NCBI GenBank assembly: GCA_030447445.1
Contig: JAUJOW010000001.1
Span: forward strand, 152,511-216,510
Direction of reading: 5' to 3'
DNA length: 64,000 nt
Source: Acidimicrobiales bacterium
GTDB lineage: Bacteria > Actinomycetota > Acidimicrobiia > Acidimicrobiales > Iamiaceae
In this document: positions 58,526 to 64,000 of the stretch, one piece after another
Numbering within the stretch: the first letter of the stretch is position 1
How the letters are laid out: each line of letters begins with the position of its first letter
Translations under genes and position numbers: made by a program
Notes under the pieces: generated by a model
Told to the model about the DNA's origin: nothing
Databases searched by the model: none
What the model saw: the letters and a program-made list of their open reading frames with translations, nothing else

Positions 58526-59683
58526 TCAGGCCCCCCGCCGGAGCAGGTCGTCGAGGGCCACGAAGCAGCGGTCGATGGTCGCCCGGGTCACCCGCTCGTC
58601 GGCGCTGTGGGCCACGGTGGCGTCGCCGGGGCCGAAGTTGGCGGCGGGGATGCCGTGGGCGGCGAAGCGGGCCACATCGGTCCAACCCAGCTTGGCCCTC
58701 ACCGGAAGGCCGTGGCGGGCGACGAGGGCGGCCAGCAGGGGGTGGTCGACGGCCGGCGGGCTGGCGTCGGCCACGTCGACCACCCGGATCTCGTCGCCGG
58801 CCTCCAGGCACGGGTCGAGCACCTCCCGCACGTGGGCCTCCGCGGCCGCCGGGTTGCGGTCGGGAGCGAACCGGTGGTTGATGGTGAGCACGGCCCGGTC
58901 GGGTACGACGTTGCCGGCGACGCCGCCCTCGACGGCCACCGCCTGGAGGGCCTCGCGGTACTCGCACCCGGCCAGCACGGGTCGCCGCTCCTGGTAGGCG
59001 TCGAGCCGAGCCAGCACGGCGCCGAGCCGGTGGACGGCGTTACGGCCCACGGCCAGCACGGGTCGCCGCTCCGGGCAGGCGTCGAGCCGAGCCAGCACGG
59101 CGCCGAGCCGGTGGACGGCGTTACGGCCCATCCAGGGTCGGGCGGTGTGGGACCGGACCCCGGCCATGGTGACCTCGACCCGCATGGTGCCCTGGCAGCC
59201 GGCCTCGATGGCCGCCGCCGTCGGCTCGCCGAGCAGGGCCACGTCGCCACCGACCAGGTCGGGGCGCTCGCCGAACAGCACCCCGAGACCGTTGTGCTCG
59301 GCGGCCACCTCCTCGGCGGCGTAGAAGACGTAGGTGAGGTCGACGGCCGGCTCGGCCACGGTGCGGGCCAACGCCAACATCACGGCCAGGCCGCTCTTCA
59401 TGTCGGCGGCGCCGAGGCCCCATAGGGTGTCCCCCTCGATCCGGGCCCCGGCGTTCCCGTTGGCGGGCACGGTGTCGGTGTGGCCGGCCAGCACGATGCG
59501 GTGGCGGCGACCCAGGGTGGTGCGGGCCACCAGGTTGTCGGCCACCCGGTCGACGGTGAGCCAGGGGACCGCTCCCAGCTCGTCCTCCAGCCGGTCGGTG
59601 ATCGGTCCCTCGGCGAAGCTGACCGAGGGGATGTCGACCAGCTCGGCGGTCAGGGCGAGGAGGTCGGCGGGGACCGGCGGCAC
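58526..59683 (-). CDS. dapE: Succinyl-diaminopimelate desuccinylase (start approximate); contains internal tandem duplication
   Basis: VLAGHTDTVPANGN; LWGLGAADMKSGLAVML; FYAAEEVAAEHNGLG; GWTDVARFAAHGIPAANFGPGD. Confidence 0.88.
   Translation of the reverse strand: MPPVPADLLALTAELVDIPSVSFAEGPITDRLEDELGAVPWLTVDRVADNLVARTTLGRRHRIVLAGHTDTVPANGNAGARIEGDTLWGLGAADMKSGLAVMLALARTVAEPAVDLTYVFYAAEEVAAEHNGLGVLFGERPDLVGGDVALLGEPTAAAIEAGCQGTMRVEVTMAGVRSHTARPWMGRNAVHRLGAVLARLDACPERRPVLAVGRNAVHRLGAVLARLDAYQERRPVLAGCEYREALQAVAVEGGVAGNVVPDRAVLTINHRFAPDRNPAAAEAHVREVLDPCLEAGDEIRVVDVADASPPAVDHPLLAALVARHGLPVRAKLGWTDVARFAAHGIPAANFGPGDATVAHSADERVTRATIDRCFVALDDLLRRGA
58971..59132. repeat. 81-bp in-frame tandem duplication inside dapE
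   Basis: GRNAVHRLGAVLARLDA(CP/YQ)ERRPVLA encoded twice in a row. Confidence 0.9.
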
Positions 59684-59696
59684 GGCGTCAGGGGAG

Positions 59697-60515
59697 TCAG
59701 ATGGTGGCGCCGTGGGACCGCAGCACGTCGTTGAGCAGTGACTTGTCGTGGCGCTCACCTTCGGTCAGGCGCTTCACCACCAGGACGCAGGCCATCCCGA
59801 AGGCGCCCCCGGGGTAGGACCGAGGCCGGGTGGCGGCCACGGCCACGCACCACGGCGGCACCACCCCACGCCCGAGCTCGGCGCCGGTCTCGGCGTCGAT
59901 CACCGGGATGGAGGCGGTGAGGATGGCGCCGGCGCCGAGCACCGTGCCGTCACCGACCCGTGCCCCCTCGGCCACGATCGACCGGCTGCCGATGTAGCAC
60001 TCGTCGCCCACGATGGTGGGCGCGGCCTGGGCCGGTTCGAGCACCCCGCCGATGCCGACCCCGCCGGAGAGGTGGACGTTACGGCCGATCTGGGCGCAGC
60101 TCCCCACCGTCGCCCACGTGTCGACCATGGTGCCCTCCCCCACCCGGGCGCCGATGTTCACGTAGCTCGGCATGAGGATGACCCCGGGGGCGAGGTAGGC
60201 ACCCCACCGGGCCGACGCCCCGGGCACGACCCGGACACCGAGGGACTGGTAGTCCCGCTTGAGGGGGATCTTGTCGGCGTACTCGAAGGGCCCCACCTCC
60301 ATGGTCTCCATGTCGGCCAGGCGGAACAGCAGGAGGATGGCCTGCTTGCACCACTGGTGGACGACCACGGTGCCGTCGGGGCCGACCTCGGCCACCCGGG
60401 CCTTGCCCTGGTCGAGCCGGTCGATGGCCTCGTCGACGGCCCCGCGGGCGTCGGCGGGGTCGAGCCTGTCCCGCTGGACCCACAGGTCGGCGATGCGGGT
60501 CTCGACGTCGGCCAT
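59697..60515 (-). CDS. dapD: 2,3,4,5-tetrahydropyridine-2,6-dicarboxylate N-succinyltransferase
   Basis: LAPGVILMPSYVNIGARVGEGTMVDTWATVGSCAQIGRNVHLSGGVGIGGVLEP left-handed beta-helix. Confidence 0.93.
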   Translation of the reverse strand: MADVETRIADLWVQRDRLDPADARGAVDEAIDRLDQGKARVAEVGPDGTVVVHQWCKQAILLLFRLADMETMEVGPFEYADKIPLKRDYQSLGVRVVPGASARWGAYLAPGVILMPSYVNIGARVGEGTMVDTWATVGSCAQIGRNVHLSGGVGIGGVLEPAQAAPTIVGDECYIGSRSIVAEGARVGDGTVLGAGAILTASIPVIDAETGAELGRGVVPPWCVAVAATRPRSYPGGAFGMACVLVVKRLTEGERHDKSLLNDVLRSHGATI

Positions 60516-60526
60516 GGCCGGCGAGG

Positions 60527-61273
60527 CTATCGCTGGCCGGGCCCGTAGCCCGGCGGCGGGGGCGGGACGATCGGCGGGCCGGCCCGCGCCGGCGCCGGTG
60601 GGCTCGGCCCGCCGAGCCAAGCCGAGGGTGGGAGCCGGCGCTTGGCTCGCCCCCGGGTCACGGCCAGGGCGATGCCGGCGACGAGGGTGACGACCAGGCC
60701 GATCGAGGTGGTCACCAGCGCCGCCAAGGCCCCTCGCCCCAGCTCGCCGTAGACGCTCCGGCCCACCGACACCCCGGCCCGCTCCGGGTCGACGTCGTCG
60801 ACGAGGGCGCACGAGAGCCGGTAGTCGCCGACGCGGTCGATGGAGAACGTCTGCACCGGCACGGCCTGGTAGCCGCCGTCCCGGACGTCGTTCAACCCCT
60901 CGTAGGGGCGCAACGGCACCGGTGGTCCCCCGCCGACCGGCTCGAGCGAGACGTCGAGCTCGGCGGCGAGGCGAGCCACGTCGGCTTCGGTCACGGCTCG
61001 GACCGGGCCTTCGTAGGCGAGGGTGTAGTCACCGGTCCGGTCGAAGGTGACGATGCCCTCCTCCCCCAGGGCGATGCGGGTGTACTCGCGCCCGGTCGAC
61101 TCGGCCCGGCGGTACCCGGCCACCACGAGGGCGACACCGGCCACGAGCGAGGCCACGGCCAGGCCCCCGACGGCGAGGTACCACCATCCCGACGGGCGCA
61201 CCGGTCGACGGCCCGGCCCCGCCGTGGGGACCGGCGGACCCGGCCAGCCCGGCGCACCGAAGGGGACGGCCAC
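60527..61273 (-). CDS. Hypothetical two-TM membrane protein
   Basis: ORF with two hydrophobic segments. Confidence 0.55.
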   Translation of the reverse strand: MAVPFGAPGWPGPPVPTAGPGRRPVRPSGWWYLAVGGLAVASLVAGVALVVAGYRRAESTGREYTRIALGEEGIVTFDRTGDYTLAYEGPVRAVTEADVARLAAELDVSLEPVGGGPPVPLRPYEGLNDVRDGGYQAVPVQTFSIDRVGDYRLSCALVDDVDPERAGVSVGRSVYGELGRGALAALVTTSIGLVVTLVAGIALAVTRGRAKRRLPPSAWLGGPSPPAPARAGPPIVPPPPPGYGPGQR

Positions 61274-61274
61274 C

Positions 61275-62387
61275 TCAGCTCCCGGACAACCGCGCCGCCA
61301 TCAGATCGAGGCGGTGCTCGGGTTGCACGAGGGCGAGCCGCACGTGGCCGGAGCCGTCGGGCCCGTACGCCATGCCGGGGGTGACGAGCGTGCCCGCTCG
61401 GTCGGCGAACCAGCCGGCCAGCGCCTCGCCGTCCCTGTCGGGGGCCGGGACCCACAGGTAGAACGACCCGCCGGGCCGGGCGGCGTCCAGGCCAGCCGAC
61501 CGCAGCACGGCCACCACCTGGTCGACCCGCCGGCGGTAGCGGGCCCGCTGCTCGTCGACGTGGGCGTCGTCGTCGAGGGCCACGACGGCGGCGCTCTGCA
61601 CCGGGCCGGGCACCATGAAACCGGCGTGCTTGCGGAGCTGGGCCAGGTAGGCGACGAGCGAGGGATCGCCGGCGTAGAAGCCGGCCCGGATCCCGGCCAG
61701 GTTGGAGCGTTTGGACAAGGAGTGGACGGCCAGCACCCCGTCGGTCCCGTGCTCGAGGATGGTGCGGGGCGGCCCGTCCCAGGTGTACTCGGCGTAGCAC
61801 TCGTCGGACAGGACGGGGACGCCGTGGTGCCGGCCCCAGGCCGCCGCCGCCCCGAGGTCGTCGAGGGCACCGGTGGGGTTGGACGGGCTGTTGACCCACA
61901 GGCAGAGGGCCCGGGCGGTGTCGGACGGGGTGATGGCGTCCAGGTCGAGGGTTCCACTGCCGGTGACCGGCACGGGCACCGCCCGGCAGGACGCCAGCGT
62001 GGCCCCCATGGCGTAGGTCGGGTAGCTGATGGCGGGGTACAGCACCGTGTCCCGGTCCGGGGATCGCAGCCGCAGCCACTGGGGCACCCCGGCCACCAGC
62101 TCCTTGGAGCCGACGGTGGCGGCCACCAGGTCGGGTTGGACGGTGACGCCGAGCCGGCGCTGCATCCACCGGGCGGCGGCCTCCCGGTAGGCCTGGCTGC
62201 CGATCGAGGCCGGGTAGCCCCGTTCGGCCCCGGACCGGGCCAGGGCGGCGACCACGGCGGCCGGCGGGGGGTCGATCGGGGTGCCGATGGTCAGGTCGAC
62301 GGCTCCGCCCGGGAACCGCTCGGCTACCTCCCGCAGGGCGCCGAGGGTCTCCCACACGAGCGGTGGCGGCGAGAACGGCGTGGTCAC
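61275..62387 (-). CDS. dapC: Succinyldiaminopimelate transaminase
   Basis: YPASIGSQAYREAAARWMQRRLGV; CLWVNSPSNPTGALDDL; HSLSKRSNLAGIRAGFYAGD; next to dapD/dapE. Confidence 0.9.
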   Translation of the reverse strand: MTTPFSPPPLVWETLGALREVAERFPGGAVDLTIGTPIDPPPAAVVAALARSGAERGYPASIGSQAYREAAARWMQRRLGVTVQPDLVAATVGSKELVAGVPQWLRLRSPDRDTVLYPAISYPTYAMGATLASCRAVPVPVTGSGTLDLDAITPSDTARALCLWVNSPSNPTGALDDLGAAAAWGRHHGVPVLSDECYAEYTWDGPPRTILEHGTDGVLAVHSLSKRSNLAGIRAGFYAGDPSLVAYLAQLRKHAGFMVPGPVQSAAVVALDDDAHVDEQRARYRRRVDQVVAVLRSAGLDAARPGGSFYLWVPAPDRDGEALAGWFADRAGTLVTPGMAYGPDGSGHVRLALVQPEHRLDLMAARLSGS

Positions 62388-63292
62388 GAAGCCTCCCCGG
62401 TGGGCCCGAAAGTGGGATCGTCGGCCCACACCGCCGCCGCCATCGCGAAGAGCTCGTCGAGCGTCGCCCGTTGACCGCCGTCGAGGGCCGAGCGGAGCTC
62501 GTGGAGGCGCCCGATCAGGTCCTCGATCCGGTCCGAGACGGCGTCGCGGTTGGCCCAGACCATGTCCGGCCCGAGTGAGGAACCGGTGCGGGCCACCCGG
62601 GTCGACCCGGCGAGGGAGCCCCCGCTCAGCCGGCGGGTGAGCGCAGGGTCATCGGTGGCCCCGACCGCCACCGAGAGGGCGGCAGCCAGCACGTGGGGCA
62701 GGTGGCTGGTGAGGGCGACGATGGCGTCGTGGCGTTCGGCGCCCACGATCACCGGCGTCGCCCCGAGGAAGCCGACGAGGGCGGCCACGGCGTCGCACCG
62801 GGCGGGATCGCTGGGTGGGTCGGCGACGAGCGCCCAGTTGGTCCCGGCGAAGAGCGACGGGTCGGCATGGGCCCAACCGGTGCGTTCGGTGCCGGCCAGG
62901 GGGTGCCCGGCCACGAACACCGAGGGGTCGGGGAGGGCTTGTGCGGCGTGGGCCACGACCGGGGCCTTGACCGAGCCGACGTCGGTGACCGTGGGCGGAT
63001 CGGTACGGCCGGCCAGGGCTCGGCCGACCTCGTCGAGGGTGGGGGGGAGGGCAGCCAGCGGCGGGGCCAGGACCACGATGTCGGCCCGGGCCACGACCTC
63101 GGCCACCGACGAGGCCGGCTCGACGCCCTCGGCGGCAGCGGCGGCCAGCGTGGCCGGTGTGCGGGTGCATCCCACCACGGGCCGGCCGCCGGCCAGGAGC
63201 GCCTTGGCCAGCGAGCCGCCGATGAGGCCGAGCCCCACCACGCCGACGAGTGGCGGCGGTTCGACGTCGATTCGCCGCCGCTGGTCAGCCAT
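62384..63292 (-). CDS. tyrA: Prephenate dehydrogenase
   Basis: VGVVGLGLIGGSLAKALLAGGRPVVGCTR; DVGSVKAPVVAHA; FVAGHPLAGTERTGWAHADPSLFAG. Confidence 0.9.
   Translation of the reverse strand: MADQRRRIDVEPPPLVGVVGLGLIGGSLAKALLAGGRPVVGCTRTPATLAAAAAEGVEPASSVAEVVARADIVVLAPPLAALPPTLDEVGRALAGRTDPPTVTDVGSVKAPVVAHAAQALPDPSVFVAGHPLAGTERTGWAHADPSLFAGTNWALVADPPSDPARCDAVAALVGFLGATPVIVGAERHDAIVALTSHLPHVLAAALSVAVGATDDPALTRRLSGGSLAGSTRVARTGSSLGPDMVWANRDAVSDRIEDLIGRLHELRSALDGGQRATLDELFAMAAAVWADDPTFGPTGEAS
63250..63281. repeat. Dispersed palindromic element, copy 5 (inside the tyrA 5' coding sequence)
   Basis: gtggcggcggttcgac-gtcgattcgccgccgc; translated as QRRRIDVEPPP. Confidence 0.7.
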
Positions 63293-64000
63293 CGGTGGGG
63301 GTGGCACCGTCGGGCCGCCACGCCGGGTAGGAGCCGAGGAGCTTGACCGTGGCGCCGTGCCCCTCGAGGTCGGCCACCGCCTCGATGACCGCAGGGTCGT
63401 CGCCGTGGCGGTCGACGGTGAGCAGGAAGCAGTACTCACCGAGCCGCTGGCGCAAGGGCCGGCTCACGATGTTGGAGATGTTGATGCCTCGGTCCGAGAT
63501 GGGCCGCAGCGTGCGCAACAGGGTCCCGACCCCCTCCGACGGTGGGGTCACCACCAGCGTGGTCTTGTCGTCACCGGTCGGGGCCACGAGGTCGCGGCCG
63601 ACGAGGGCGAACCGGGTGCTGGCCCCCGGGAAGTCCTCGATGCCGCTGGCGACGGTGACGAGCCCGGCCAGCTCGGCGGCCTTGGGCGAGGCGACGGCCA
63701 CGAGCCCCGGGTCCTCGGAGGCGGCCACCACCCGGCAGGCCTCGGCGGTGGAATCGGTGCTGCGGGTGGCGAGACCCCGCTCGTCGCACCAGCGGCGGCA
63801 CTGGGCCAGGCCGACGGGGTGGCTGAGCACTGTGGTGGCGGCGGCGGCGGCGAACTCGGCCCGACGGTGGGCCCCGAAGGTGACCGGTACCACCACCTCC
63901 TCGCGGATGCGGGCCTCGTGGACCTCGAACACGAGCACGTCGATGGTGGAGGTCACGCCGCCGTCGATCGAGTTCTCGAGGGGGACGAGGCCGTAGTCGC
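63285..64000 (-). CDS. pheA: Prephenate dehydratase, partial (runs off window end)
   Basis: DYGLVPLENSIDGGVTSTIDVL; ACT-like DDKTTLVVTPPSEGVGTLLRTLRPISDRGINISNIVSRPLRQRLGEYCFLLTVDRHGDD. Confidence 0.9.
   Translation of the reverse strand, partial: DYGLVPLENSIDGGVTSTIDVLVFEVHEARIREEVVVPVTFGAHRRAEFAAAAATTVLSHPVGLAQCRRWCDERGLATRSTDSTAEACRVVAASEDPGLVAVASPKAAELAGLVTVASGIEDFPGASTRFALVGRDLVAPTGDDKTTLVVTPPSEGVGTLLRTLRPISDRGINISNIVSRPLRQRLGEYCFLLTVDRHGDDPAVIEAVADLEGHGATVKLLGSYPAWRPDGATPTDG

Overview
This is a 64-kb window of high-GC DNA, probably actinobacterial (mycothiol-type alcohol dehydrogenase, SOS boxes of the CGAAC-N4-GTTYG type, DAP pathway genes, class II RNR). Most of it is ordinary chromosome: acyl-CoA dehydrogenase, msrB, aldo/keto reductase, an ABC exporter pair, fpg, DNA ligase, MscR/MBL, ECF sigma/VOC genes, SNF2 helicase, nrdJ-nrdR-lexA, dapE/dapD/dapC and tyrA/pheA. 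The main non-routine content is: (i) a CBASS-like anti-phage operon on the minus strand at about 47.9-50.5 kb (patatin effector, CD-NTase, E2-like protein without E1/JAB, i.e. a type II-short layout), with apparent frameshifts, one in a GTGTGTG run just after the catalytic DID motif; (ii) a family of ~32-bp dispersed palindromes (consensus GTGGCGGCGAATCGACRYCGATTCGCCGCCAC), present between genes and also inside coding frames, resembling Rickettsia palindromic elements in behaviour; (iii) two complementary halves of a tRNA-Cys(GCA) about 830 nt apart on the minus strand, separated by mosaic non-coding repeats; (iv) a class II ribonucleotide reductase with two inteins; (v) a cluster of decayed genes at 0.8-5.9 kb. 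Many single-base frameshifts, including in the normally essential nrdJ, mean assembly indels must be excluded before any pseudogene claim is accepted. All calls come from reading the sequence and the supplied ORFs; no database search was run.
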